Assembly (NCBI RefSeq): GCF_017676345.1
Contig: NZ_JAFFZM010000031.1
Span: 1-64,000, forward strand
From: Streptomyces smyrnaeus
GTDB taxonomy: Bacteria; Actinomycetota; Actinomycetes; Streptomycetales; Streptomycetaceae
Direction of reading: 5' to 3'
Length of the DNA: 64,000 nt
How positions within the stretch are numbered: the stretch's first letter is position 1; each line of letters begins with the position of its first letter. Below, in pieces: positions 52,286-60,510 of the stretch. Position numbers and translations under genes: made by a program. The notes under the pieces were generated by a model that saw only the letters and a list, made by a program, of their open reading frames with translations, had not been told where the DNA came from and did not search any database.

Positions 52286-53374
52286 ATGGCTCAGGAAGTA
52301 CGCGGGGTCGTCGCGCCGGGCAAGAACGAGGCGGTGCGGGTCGAGACGATCGTCGTTCCCGACCCCGGACCCGGCGAGGCCGTCGTTCAGGTGCAGGCGT
52401 GCGGCGTGTGCCACACGGACCTGCACTACAAGCAGGGCGGGATCAGTGACGACTACCCCTTCCTCCTCGGGCACGAGGCGGCGGGCGTCGTGGAGGCGGT
52501 CGGCGACGGGGTCACGGATGTCGAGCCGGGCGATTTCGTGGTCCTCAACTGGCGTGCGGTGTGCGGACAGTGCCGGGCCTGCAAGCGCGGGCGGCCGTGG
52601 TACTGCTTCGACACCCACAACGCCGAGCAGAAGATGACGCTCAAGAGTGACGGGCGCGCGCTGGAGCCGGCGCTCGGTATCGGTGCCTTCGCCGAGAAGA
52701 CACTGGTCGCCGCCGGGCAGTGCACCAAGGTCGATCCGGCCGTCTCGCCCGCCGTCGCCGGGCTGCTGGGCTGCAGCGTGATGGCCGGGATCGGTGCGGC
52801 GATCAACACCGGGCAGGTGACCCGCGGGGACACCGTCGCCGTCATCGGGTGCGGCGGCGTCGGGGACGCCGCCGTCGCGGGGGCGCGGCTCGCGGGCGCG
52901 GCGAAAATCATCGCCATCGACATCGACGACCGCAAGCTCACCACCGCGGAGAAGATCGGCGCCACGCACACCGTCAACTCGGCCAATGTCGACCCGGTCG
53001 AGGCCGTCCGCGAGCTGACCGGCGGCTTCGGCGCCGATGTCGTCATCGAGGCGGTCGGCCGCCCCGAGACGTACAAGCAGGCGTTCTACGCCCGCGATCT
53101 GGCGGGCACCGTCGTCCTCGTGGGGGTGCCGACGCCTGAGATGAAGCTGGAGCTGCCGCTGTTGGACGTCTTCGGCCGGGGCGGCTCGCTCAAATCCTCC
53201 TGGTACGGCGACTGTCTGCCCTCCCGGGACTTCCCCATGCTGATCGATCTGCACCAGCAGGGCCGTCTCGACCTGGGCGCGTTCGTGACCGAGACCATCG
53301 CGCTGGACGAGGTGGAGAAGGCGTTCGAGCGGATGCACAGCGGCGACGTGCTGCGTTCGGTGGTGGTGCTGTGA
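52286..53374 (+). CDS. S-(hydroxymethyl)mycothiol dehydrogenase
   Basis: 362 aa, class III-type zinc alcohol dehydrogenase using mycothiol instead of glutathione. Catalytic zinc ligands: CGVCHTD and GHEAAG. Structural-zinc cysteines CGQCRACKRGRPWYC. Rossmann motif GCGGVGDAAVAGA and NAD-selective Asp in IAIDIDD. It oxidises the mycothiol-formaldehyde adduct and can reduce S-nitrosomycothiol in the family. Clear GGAGG ribosome site 9 bases upstream. The following metallo-hydrolase gene overlaps its stop, forming a formaldehyde-detoxification pair. Confidence 0.94.
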   Translation: MAQEVRGVVAPGKNEAVRVETIVVPDPGPGEAVVQVQACGVCHTDLHYKQGGISDDYPFLLGHEAAGVVEAVGDGVTDVEPGDFVVLNWRAVCGQCRACKRGRPWYCFDTHNAEQKMTLKSDGRALEPALGIGAFAEKTLVAAGQCTKVDPAVSPAVAGLLGCSVMAGIGAAINTGQVTRGDTVAVIGCGGVGDAAVAGARLAGAAKIIAIDIDDRKLTTAEKIGATHTVNSANVDPVEAVRELTGGFGADVVIEAVGRPETYKQAFYARDLAGTVVLVGVPTPEMKLELPLLDVFGRGGSLKSSWYGDCLPSRDFPMLIDLHQQGRLDLGAFVTETIALDEVEKAFERMHSGDVLRSVVVL

Positions 53375-53979
53375 TGGCGGCCCGTATCGATCACCTCGTC
53401 ACCAGCGGGGAGTTCCGCCTCGACGGCGAGACGCACCAGGTGGACAACAATGTGTGGATCGTCGGCGACGACCGGGAGGCCGTCGTCATCGACGCGGCCC
53501 ACGACGCCGACGCCATCGCGGCGGCGCTGGGGGAGCGGACCCTGCGCGCGATCGTGTGCACCCACGCGCACAACGACCACATCGACGCCGCACCACCCCT
53601 CGCGGACCGCACGGGTGCACCGATTCTGCTGCACCCGGACGACCTGCCGCTGTGGAAGATGACCCACCCGGACCGCTCGCCGGACGGTGAGCTGGCCGAC
53701 GGCGACACCGTCTCGGTCGCCGGCGTCGACCTGGCCGTGCTGCACACCCCGGGGCACGCCCCGGGCGCCGTCTGCCTCTACGCGCCGGCTCTCGGCACCG
53801 TCTTCACGGGGGACACCCTCTTCCAGGGCGGGCCCGGCGCCACCGGCCGTTCCTTCTCCGACCACCCGACCATCGTGCGCTCGATCAAGGAGCGGCTGCT
53901 GACGCTGCCCCTGGAGACCGTGGTCCGGACGGGGCACGGGGACAGCACGACAGTGGGGGAGGAGACGCCGAACGTCTGA
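53371..53979 (+). CDS. MBL-fold hydrolase, mycothiol-dependent detoxification
   Basis: 202 aa from the GTG at 53371; the ATG at 53374 is equally good. Metallo-beta-lactamase fold with THAHNDHID (metal-binding HxHxDH), HTPGHAPG, FTGDTLFQGG and a final RTGHGDST, so all metal ligands are present. Glyoxalase II-like. Coupled to the mycothiol dehydrogenase, it probably hydrolyses S-formylmycothiol or a similar thioester. A strong hairpin follows. Confidence 0.9.
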   Translation: MMAARIDHLVTSGEFRLDGETHQVDNNVWIVGDDREAVVIDAAHDADAIAAALGERTLRAIVCTHAHNDHIDAAPPLADRTGAPILLHPDDLPLWKMTHPDRSPDGELADGDTVSVAGVDLAVLHTPGHAPGAVCLYAPALGTVFTGDTLFQGGPGATGRSFSDHPTIVRSIKERLLTLPLETVVRTGHGDSTTVGEETPNV

Positions 53980-54017
53980 GGGCGTCGACGCCGACCGTCC
54001 GAGGCCCTGTGGGCCGC

Positions 54018-54058
54018 GCTGCTCCGCCCTGAGGGAGTCCCCCTCGGGGCGGAGCAGC
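54018..54058. terminator. Terminator between MBL and aminotransferase genes
   Basis: Perfect 12-bp stem GCTGCTCCGCCC/GGGCGGAGCAGC with an inner GAGGG/CCCTC stem, 38 bases after the MBL stop and 46 before the convergent aminotransferase stop. Confidence 0.82.
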
Positions 54059-54104
54059 CCCCTTGCCGCCGGCCCTCCCGCCGCCGGCCCTCCCGCAGGC
54101 GGCG

Positions 54105-55316
54105 CTACTGGAGGTAGCTCTCCAGGAAGCGGCCGATGCGCGAGATGGCGGCGTCCAGGTCGTCGGCGCGGGGGAGGGTGAGGATGCGGAAGTGGTCCGG
54201 GTGGGCCCAGTTGAAGCCGGTGCCCTGAACCACCTGGATCTTTTCCCGCAGCAGCAGGTCGAGGACGAAGCGCTCGTCGTCGTGGATCTTGTGGACCTCG
54301 GGGTCCAGCCGGGGGAAGGCGTACAGCGCGCCCTTGGGTTTCACGCAGCTGACGCCGGGGATCTCGTTCAGCTTCCGCCAGGCCACGTCGCGCTGTTCGT
54401 GCAGGCGTCCGCCGGGCAGTACCAGCTCCTCGATGGACTGGCGGCCGCCGAGCGCCGCCTGGATGGCGTGCTGGGCCGGGGCGTTGGGGCACAGCCGCAT
54501 GGAGGCGAGCATGCCCAGGCCCTCCAGATAGTCCCGGGCGTGCTGTTTGGGCCCGGAGACCAGCAGCCAGCCCGAGCGGAAGCCCGCCACCCGGTACGCC
54601 TTGGACAGTCCGCTGAAGGTGAGGCAGACCAGATCGGGGGCGAGGGCGCCCACATGGTGGTGGACGGCGCCGTCGTAGAGGATCTTGTCGTAGATCTCGT
54701 CGGAGAAGACCATCAGCCCGTTGCGGCGTGCCAGATCGAGGATGCCCTCCAGCAGCTCGCGCGGGTAGACGGCGCCTGTGGGGTTGTTGGGGCTGATGAT
54801 GACGACGGCCTTGGTACGCGAGGTGATCTTGGCGGCCATGTCGTCCAGGTCGGGCAGCCAGTCGGCCTGCTCGTCGCACACGTAGTGCACCGCCTTGCCG
54901 CCGGCCATCGTCGTCACGGCTGTCCACAGCGGGAAGTCGGGCGCGGGGATGAGGATTTCGTCGCCGTCCTCGACCAGCGCCTGTACGGCCATCGAGACCA
55001 GCTCGGAGACGCCGTTGCCGAGGTAGATGTCGTCCACGTCGGCCTCGGGGAAGCCGCGCTGCTGGTAGTGCTGGGCGACGGCGCGGCGCGCCGGGAGGAT
55101 GCCGCGCGACTCGGTGTAGCCGTGTGCCTGGGGGAGCATCCGCACCATGTCCTGGATGATCTCCTCCGGCGCCTCGAAGCCGAAGAGGGCGGGATTGCCG
55201 GTGTTGAGCCGCAGCACGCTGTGCCCGGCCTCCTCCAGCGCGTCGGCCTGCTCGATCACCGGGCCGCGGATCTCGTAACAGACCTCGCTCAGCTTGTTCG
55301 ACTGCCGGAACTCCAT
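54105..55316 (-). CDS. PLP-dependent aminotransferase (AlaA-like alanine transaminase)
   Basis: 403 aa, class I fold type I aminotransferase. Motifs: NTGNPALFGFEAPEEI, YTESRGILPARRAV, NGVSELVSMAV (phosphate binding), SPNNPTGAVY with the pyridine-contacting Asn, DEIYDKILYDG, and the PLP lysine in FSGLSKAYRVAGFRSGW. Full length. It resembles E. coli AlaA/YfbQ, which makes alanine from pyruvate with glutamate; amino acid specificity is inferred. Divergent from hxlR, across tandem palindromes. Confidence 0.9.
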   Translation of the reverse strand: MEFRQSNKLSEVCYEIRGPVIEQADALEEAGHSVLRLNTGNPALFGFEAPEEIIQDMVRMLPQAHGYTESRGILPARRAVAQHYQQRGFPEADVDDIYLGNGVSELVSMAVQALVEDGDEILIPAPDFPLWTAVTTMAGGKAVHYVCDEQADWLPDLDDMAAKITSRTKAVVIISPNNPTGAVYPRELLEGILDLARRNGLMVFSDEIYDKILYDGAVHHHVGALAPDLVCLTFSGLSKAYRVAGFRSGWLLVSGPKQHARDYLEGLGMLASMRLCPNAPAQHAIQAALGGRQSIEELVLPGGRLHEQRDVAWRKLNEIPGVSCVKPKGALYAFPRLDPEVHKIHDDERFVLDLLLREKIQVVQGTGFNWAHPDHFRILTLPRADDLDAAISRIGRFLESYLQ

Positions 55317-55348
55317 GCTGCCCCACCCTCCTGGTCCACTGCCGGATA

Positions 55349-55363
55349 CTTGGTTCTACCAAG
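55349..55363. promoter_or_regulatory. Putative HxlR operator 1
   Basis: Perfect palindrome CTTGGT-TCT-ACCAAG between the aminotransferase and hxlR genes, 21 bases from operator 2. Confidence 0.68.
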
Positions 55364-55369
55364 CTGGCA

Positions 55370-55384
55370 CTTGGAAAGTCCAAC
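55370..55384. promoter_or_regulatory. Putative HxlR operator 2 overlapping a -35 element
   Basis: CTTGGA-AAG-TCCAAC, one mismatch from palindromic. It overlaps TTGGAA (55371-55376), which stands 16 bases from a -10-like TACACT (55393-55398) upstream of the ATG at 55406. Confidence 0.65.
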
Positions 55385-55405
55385 CGCATGTCTACACTGA
55401 GCGGC

Positions 55406-56098
55406 ATGCCGAGCCACGCGAGCCAGACAAGTCCCGGGCGCACCCGCCGCAGTTACGACCAGTTCTGCGCCGCGGCGCGCGCCCTCGACTCCGTGGGGGA
55501 CCGCTGGACCCTGCTCATCGTCCGCGAACTCCTCGCCGGACCGCGCCGCTACACCGACCTCCACGCCGACCTGCCCGGAGTCAGCACGGACGTACTGGCC
55601 GCCCGGCTCCGGCACATGGAGGGCGAAGGGCTGGCCGAACGGCGCCGCCAGCCGCGGCCCGCCTCCGGCTACGTCTACGAACTCACCGAGCGGGGCCGCG
55701 CACTGCTGCCCGTGCTGACCGCGCTCGCCTCTTGGGGCGCCCCCGCGCTGGGCAAGCCGCGCCCCACCGACGCGGTACGCGCCCACTGGTGGGCCCTCCC
55801 GCTGCGCGACGCCGTACGGCGGGCGGTCGGGGAAGAAGTGGCCGCACTCGTCGATGTCGTACTGCCCGAGGGCGCCTTCCATCTGCGGCTGGGCGACGCA
55901 CAGGACGGTCCGCTGTACGGCGAGGGCCCGGCGGCCGAGGGCGCCGACGTTCGCCTGGAGCTGGATGCCGAGGCCTGCGTGGCGCTCGTTGAGGGCTCGC
56001 TGACGCTGGCGGACGGCATCCGGGCCGGGACGGTCCGGGCGGGTTTCCGGAACGGAGACCGGGAGGGACTGGCACGGGCCCTGGGGGCGGACGACTGA
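55406..56098 (+). CDS. HxlR family regulator with SCP2-like C-terminal domain
   Basis: 230 aa from the ATG at 55406, which lies 8 bases past TACACT and so would be leaderless; ATG at 55388 is the alternative but overlaps the putative promoter. Winged helix (about 15-105): YDQFCAAARALDSVGDRWTLLIVRELLAGPRRYTDL. The C-terminal part (about 125-230; FHLRLGDAQDGPLYGEG, LELDAEACVALVEGSLT) resembles a sterol-carrier (SCP2) ligand fold, which may sense a hydrophobic effector. Probably binds the two palindromes next to its own start and may regulate the aminotransferase. Confidence 0.86.
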   Translation: MPSHASQTSPGRTRRSYDQFCAAARALDSVGDRWTLLIVRELLAGPRRYTDLHADLPGVSTDVLAARLRHMEGEGLAERRRQPRPASGYVYELTERGRALLPVLTALASWGAPALGKPRPTDAVRAHWWALPLRDAVRRAVGEEVAALVDVVLPEGAFHLRLGDAQDGPLYGEGPAAEGADVRLELDAEACVALVEGSLTLADGIRAGTVRAGFRNGDREGLARALGADD

Positions 56099-56234
56099 TC
56101 TCGCGTACCCGGCACGGGTGCCGCCCGCCCGCCCCTGCTCCCCCAGCCTCCGGCCGGGAGGTGCCCCCGCAGCCACAACCGACCCGCAGTCCGCCCGGCG
56201 CCGGACAGGGGCACCCCCTGACCGGACCGAACGC

Positions 56235-57143
56235 TCAGGCCCCGATCGGGTGCCAGACCGTCTTCGTCTCCAGGAAGGCGGTCATCCGCCCAAGGCCCGG
56301 CTCGGCCGACCAGTCGTCACCGCCCGGGCGCAGCACCCGCTTGAGGTTCTCCGCGGCGGCGCCCTCCAGCTCGGCGGCCGACTCGGCGTCGGCCCCCGCC
56401 AGATCGATCGCGTTCACATCCTGGTGCGCGGCCAGCGGACGGGCGATCTCGACGGTGTCGCCGGACAGCACGTTGACGACGCCGCCGGGCAGGTCCGAGG
56501 TCGCCAGCACCTCGGCGAGCGACAGCGCGGGCAGCGGTGCGGTACGCGAGGCGACGACCACGGCCGTGTTACCGGTGACGATCACCGGCGCGAGGACCGA
56601 CACCAGCCCGAGCAGCGACGCGCTCTGCGGCGCCAGCACCGCCACCACGCCGGTGGGCTCCGGGGTGGAGAGGTTGAAGAACGGGCCCGCGACCGGGTTG
56701 CCGCCGCCCACCACCTGGGCCACCTTGTCGGACCAGCCCGCGTACCAGACCCAGCGGTCGATCGCCGCGTCCGTCTGCGCCTGCGCCTTCGCCTTCGACA
56801 GCCCCTCGGCCGCCGCCACCTCGGCGGCGAACTGCTCGCGGCGGCCCTCCAGCATCTCCGCGATCCGATACAGGATCTGCCCGCGGTTGTAGGCCGTCGC
56901 CCCGGACCAGCCGCCGAACGCCTTGCGGGCCGCGACCACCGCGTCCCGTGCGTCCTTGCGGGAGGCGAGCGGGGCATTGGCCAGCCACTGGCCCTTTGCG
57001 TCGGTCACCTCGTACACCCTGCCGCTCTCGCTGCGGGGGAACTTCCCCCCGACGTACAGCTTGTAGGTCTTCAGCACGGACAGCCGTGCGCCGCGCGCAA
57101 CAGAGCCGCTCGTGCTGGACGTACGTGCCTCAGGCGTGCTCAA
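56235..57143 (-). CDS. Half-length aldehyde dehydrogenase-like protein
   Basis: 302 aa from the TTG at 57143, preferred because GGAGG lies 6 bases before it. Only the N-terminal (NAD-binding) portion of the aldehyde dehydrogenase fold is present: KLYVGGKFPRSESGRVYEV, YNRGQILYRIAEMLEGRR, VWYAGWSDK, GVVAVLAPQS, ASRTAPLPALSLAEVL, LPGGVVNVLSGD. The catalytic Glu/Cys half is missing, and instead of ELGGK there is a short unrelated end. It overlaps the full-length paralogue by 14 bases. Likely a non-catalytic partner; not an assembly artefact, since its ends look natural. Confidence 0.85.
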   Translation of the reverse strand: MSTPEARTSSTSGSVARGARLSVLKTYKLYVGGKFPRSESGRVYEVTDAKGQWLANAPLASRKDARDAVVAARKAFGGWSGATAYNRGQILYRIAEMLEGRREQFAAEVAAAEGLSKAKAQAQTDAAIDRWVWYAGWSDKVAQVVGGGNPVAGPFFNLSTPEPTGVVAVLAPQSASLLGLVSVLAPVIVTGNTAVVVASRTAPLPALSLAEVLATSDLPGGVVNVLSGDTVEIARPLAAHQDVNAIDLAGADAESAAELEGAAAENLKRVLRPGGDDWSAEPGLGRMTAFLETKTVWHPIGA

Positions 57144-58572
57144 GGTAAGCCTCCAGACCGTGCCTGCCACCCTCGCGGCCGTAGCCGGACTCCTTGTAGC
57201 CGCCGAACGGCGAGGTCGGATCGAACTTGTTGAATGTGTTGGCCCACACGACGCCCGCGCGCAGCTGGTTGGCCAGCTTCAGGATGCGCGAGCCCTTCTC
57301 CGTCCAGATCCCGGCGGACAGTCCGTAGGGCGTGTTGTTGGCCTTGGCGACGGCCTCGTCCGGCGTACGGAAGGTGAGCACCGACAGCACCGGGCCGAAG
57401 ATCTCCTCCCGGGCGATGCGATGCGCCTGGCTGACGCCGGTGAAGACCGTGGGCGCGAACCAGTACCCCTCGCCGGGCAGCTCGCACGGAGGCGACCAGC
57501 GCTGGGCACCCTCCGCCTCACCGGCCTCGGCCAGCTCGGTGATCCGGGCCAGCTGCTCGGCGGAGTTGATGGCGCCCACGTCGGTGTTCTTGTCCAGCGG
57601 ATCACCGACCCGCAGGGTGCTCAACCGCCGCTTGAGCGCGTCCAGCACCTCCTCCTGCACCGACTCCTGCACCAGCAGCCGGGAGCCCGCGCAGCAGACC
57701 TGCCCCTGGTTGAAGAAGATCCCGCCCACGATGCCCTCGACGGCCTGGTCGAGGGGCGCGTCCTCGAACACGATGTTCGCGCCCTTCCCGCCGAGTTCGA
57801 GGGTGAGCCGCTTCCGCGTCCCGGCGACGGTCCGCGCGATCTGCTTCCCGACAGCGGTCGACCCCGTGAAGGCCACCTTGTTCACATCCGGGTGGCCGAC
57901 CAGCGCGGCACCGGTCGCGCCGTCCCCCGGCACGATGTTGACGACGCCCTTGGGCAGCCCCGCCTGACGGCAGATGTCCGCGAAGAACAGCGCGGACAGC
58001 GGCGTGGTCTCGGCCGGCTTGAGGACCACCGTGTTGCCGGTGGCCAGCGCCGGAGCGACCTTCCAGGCGAGCATCAGCAGCGGGAAGTTCCACGGGATGA
58101 CCTGCGCGGCGACCCCCAGCGGACGCGGATCGGGCCCGCACCCGGCGTACGAGAGCTTGTCGGCCCACCCGGCGTAGTAGAAGAAGTGCGCCGCCACCAG
58201 CGGCAGGTCCGCGTCCCGCGTCTCACGGATCGGCTTGCCGTTGTCCAGCGTCTCCAGCACCGCCAGCTCGCGCGACCGCTCCTGGATGATGCGGGCGATA
58301 CGGAACAGGTACTTCGCCCGCTCGGCACCCGGCAGCGCCGACCAGGGGCCGAACGCGGCCCGGGCCGCGCGCACCGCCGCGTCGATGTCCTCCTGCTCGC
58401 CGTAGGCGACCTCGGACAGCACCTCTTCGCTGGCGGGCGAGAGGGTCTTGAACACCTTGCCGGCCGCCGCCTCCCGGAACTCGCCGTCGACGAAGAGGCC
58501 GTAGGACGGCGCGATGTCGACCACGGCCCGGGACTCGGGAGCAGGCGCGTAAGCGAACAACTTTGCGTTCAT
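57130..58572 (-). CDS. Aldehyde dehydrogenase (NAD-dependent), deoC operon
   Basis: 480 aa, full-length. Motifs: VIPWNFPLLMLAWK, NTVVLKPAETTP, FTGSTAVGKQI, catalytic Glu in LELGGKGANIV, nucleophile Cys in FFNQGQVCCAGSR and EEIFGPVLSVL. It starts 3 bases after the deoC stop. In this position it should oxidise acetaldehyde released from deoxyribose-5-phosphate to acetate. The substrate is inferred from context. Confidence 0.93.
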   Translation of the reverse strand: MNAKLFAYAPAPESRAVVDIAPSYGLFVDGEFREAAAGKVFKTLSPASEEVLSEVAYGEQEDIDAAVRAARAAFGPWSALPGAERAKYLFRIARIIQERSRELAVLETLDNGKPIRETRDADLPLVAAHFFYYAGWADKLSYAGCGPDPRPLGVAAQVIPWNFPLLMLAWKVAPALATGNTVVLKPAETTPLSALFFADICRQAGLPKGVVNIVPGDGATGAALVGHPDVNKVAFTGSTAVGKQIARTVAGTRKRLTLELGGKGANIVFEDAPLDQAVEGIVGGIFFNQGQVCCAGSRLLVQESVQEEVLDALKRRLSTLRVGDPLDKNTDVGAINSAEQLARITELAEAGEAEGAQRWSPPCELPGEGYWFAPTVFTGVSQAHRIAREEIFGPVLSVLTFRTPDEAVAKANNTPYGLSAGIWTEKGSRILKLANQLRAGVVWANTFNKFDPTSPFGGYKESGYGREGGRHGLEAYLEHA

Positions 58573-58575
58573 GGC

Positions 58576-59559
58576 TCAGTCCACCGTCACGTAGTCGGGA
58601 CCGGAGTAGCGCCCGGTCGAAAGCTTCTGGCGCTGCATCAACAGGTCATTGAGCAGACTGGAGGCACCGAACCGGAACCAGTCCGGGCTGAGCCAGTCGT
58701 CCCCCAGCGTCTCGTTCACCATCACCAGATACTTCACGGCGTCCTTCGCCGTACGGATGCCGCCCGCGGGCTTCACGCCGACCTGCCGGCCGGTCGCCGC
58801 CCGGAAGTCGCGCACGGCCTCCAGCATCAGCAGCGTGTTGGGCGGCGTGGCGTTCACGGCCACCTTGCCGGTCGACGTCTTGATGAAGTCGGCCCCCGCG
58901 AGCATGGCCAGCCAGGAGGCCCGCCGGATGTTGTCGTAGGTGGCCAGTTCACCGTTCTCGAAGATCACCTTCAGATGAGCCGCGCCACAGGCGGCCTTCA
59001 CCTGCTGGATCTCCTCGAAGACCTGCAGATACCGACCGGCCAGAAAGGCCCCCCGGTCGATCACCATGTCGATCTCGTCGGCCCCGGCGGCAACGGCCTC
59101 CCGGGTGTCCGCGAGCTTGACCGACATCGAGGCCCGCCCGGAGGGGAACGCGGTGGCCACGGACGCCACATGGACCTCACCCGCGCCCTGCTCGGTCAGC
59201 GCCTGCTTGGCGACGGCCGCCATGTCCGGGTACACACAGATGGCAGCGACCCGAGGCGTGGACCGGTCGCCCGGGTCGGGATTCGCGCCCTTCGCGCACA
59301 GCGACCGCACCTTGCCCGGCGTATCGGCACCCTCCAGGGTCGTCAGATCGATCATCGAGATCGCCAGATCGAGCGCGTACGCCTTGGCGGTCGTCTTGAT
59401 GGAACGGGTCCCCAGCGCGGCGGCCCGGGCTTCCAACCCGACCGCGTCGACACCCGGAAGCCCCTGCAGAAAGCGGCGAAGAGCGGCATCGGAGGTCACG
59501 ACGTCGGAGAGGGAGCCCCTCCCCGCGTCGCGAGGGGCCGCATCGGTAGGCATGCTCAC
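58576..59559 (-). CDS. deoC: Deoxyribose-phosphate aldolase
   Basis: 327 aa from the GTG at 59559; the ATG at 59553 is an alternative. Cleaves 2-deoxyribose-5-phosphate to glyceraldehyde-3-phosphate and acetaldehyde. Class I aldolase barrel: VAAICVYPDM, ADEIDMVIDRGAFLAG, HLKVIFENGEL, the Schiff-base Lys in ADFIKTSTGK and the second Lys in VGVKPAGGIR. An N-terminal extension of about 45 residues precedes the barrel. Promoter region carries palindrome site C. Together with deoA and add this completes deoxynucleoside breakdown. Confidence 0.94.
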   Translation of the reverse strand: MSMPTDAAPRDAGRGSLSDVVTSDAALRRFLQGLPGVDAVGLEARAAALGTRSIKTTAKAYALDLAISMIDLTTLEGADTPGKVRSLCAKGANPDPGDRSTPRVAAICVYPDMAAVAKQALTEQGAGEVHVASVATAFPSGRASMSVKLADTREAVAAGADEIDMVIDRGAFLAGRYLQVFEEIQQVKAACGAAHLKVIFENGELATYDNIRRASWLAMLAGADFIKTSTGKVAVNATPPNTLLMLEAVRDFRAATGRQVGVKPAGGIRTAKDAVKYLVMVNETLGDDWLSPDWFRFGASSLLNDLLMQRQKLSTGRYSGPDYVTVD

Positions 59560-59571
59560 CAGAGCACCATA

Positions 59572-59585
59572 TCTACGCGCGTAGT
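59572..59585. promoter_or_regulatory. Nucleoside-regulon palindrome, site C
   Basis: TCTACGCGCGTAGT contains the perfect 12-base palindrome CTACGCGCGTAG, 13 bases upstream of deoC. A -10-like TAGATA on the minus strand (59575-59570) overlaps its deoC-proximal edge. Confidence 0.78.
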
Positions 59586-59834
59586 AGCTGTCACCCCATG
59601 AACCCCGCCATCCTGCGCCCGTGACCTCACGGGAGCTCCCTTCGGACAGGTGCCGCCGCGCCGGAGCGCGCGTCGCCTTCCCGGGCGCCGGCAGCGGCCG
59701 ACCACAAGGCCCGGACCGCGGTGGAACGGGCTGCCTTGGTGAATCCTTTCGGCGCCCGCGCGCCTCTTATCGGTACTTGCATCCGTACTTGCATCCGTGT
59801 CGGCGGAACGCCGGCACAGGAGAGGGAGGTTGTC

Positions 59835-59927
59835 GTGACAGTCGGAATCGCCGTCGCCGCCGGGGTTGTGCTGTTGTGCACATGCAGTTTCGTCGTGCTG
59901 CGCAAACGGGGCCGGTCGCGTGACTGA
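59835..59927 (+). CDS. 30-residue membrane peptide overlapping an ECF sigma gene
   Basis: 30 aa from a GTG preceded by an excellent GGGAGG at 5-base spacing. The sequence is VTVGIAVAAGVVLLCTCS followed by FVVLRKRGRSRD: one transmembrane helix, two cysteines, and a basic cytoplasmic end. The last 8 bases overlap the sigma GTG (GTGACTGA), so the two are probably translated together. No family recognised. It could be a leader for coupling, or a small membrane anchor/regulator of the sigma factor. Confidence 0.6.
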   Translation: MTVGIAVAAGVVLLCTCSFVVLRKRGRSRD

Positions 59928-60510
59928 GTCGTCCTGGCCCGGTGAACAGTTGGTCGTCGCAGCGCAGCGCGGTGACATCGAGGCGATCACTGCGCTGGTG
60001 TCGGGCGCGCATCCCAACGTGGTGCGGTTCGCCCGCACCCTGTGCGCCACTCCGGAGGACGCCGAGGACGCGGCGCAGGAGGCGCTGATCATCCTGTACC
60101 GAAGGATCGGGATGCTACGGGCGTCCGGCGCTCTGGCGTCGTGGATGTTCCGCATCGTCCGCAACGAGTGCCTGCGGCGCGCGCGGACGATGCTGCGGCA
60201 CCCCACAAGACCACGGCAGCACCCGCCCCGGGTGGATGCCGCCGTGCGTTCGGCCGAGGAGGAGGCTCTGCAACGCCTGGAAGCGGGCAGGGTGGCGGCG
60301 GCCGTCGCCACCCTGCCCGCCGACCAGCGGCGCGTGCTGATCATGCGGGACATCCAGGGCCACAGCGGACGGGCGGTCGCCGACGCGCTGGGCCTCAGCA
60401 CGGCCGCGATGAAGTCGCGCCTGCACCGGGCCCGCGCGACTGTCCGGCACATGGTGCGCGACACACCCGAACCCGCTCGTGGAGGGAACGCTGATGGGAA
60501 CCAGGACTGA
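59920..60510 (+). CDS. ECF-type sigma-70 family factor
   Basis: 196 aa from a GTG inside the preceding small ORF. Region 2: NVVRFARTLCATPEDAEDAAQEALIILYRRIG and LASWMFRIVRNECLRRAR. Region 4: LPADQRRVLIMRDIQGHSGRAVADALGLSTAAMKSRLHRARATVRHM. Basic linker between them. It is flanked and overlapped by two small membrane-protein genes, the second starting 16 bases before its stop; these are candidate regulators. Target promoters are unknown. Confidence 0.9.
   Translation: MTESSWPGEQLVVAAQRGDIEAITALVSGAHPNVVRFARTLCATPEDAEDAAQEALIILYRRIGMLRASGALASWMFRIVRNECLRRARTMLRHPTRPRQHPPRVDAAVRSAEEEALQRLEAGRVAAAVATLPADQRRVLIMRDIQGHSGRAVADALGLSTAAMKSRLHRARATVRHMVRDTPEPARGGNADGNQD

Noticed and set aside
56235..57143. 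Half-length aldehyde dehydrogenase considered as a frameshifted full gene
   Set aside because: I saw no ELGGK or catalytic Cys segment in other frames downstream, and the reading frame ends cleanly before non-coding sequence.
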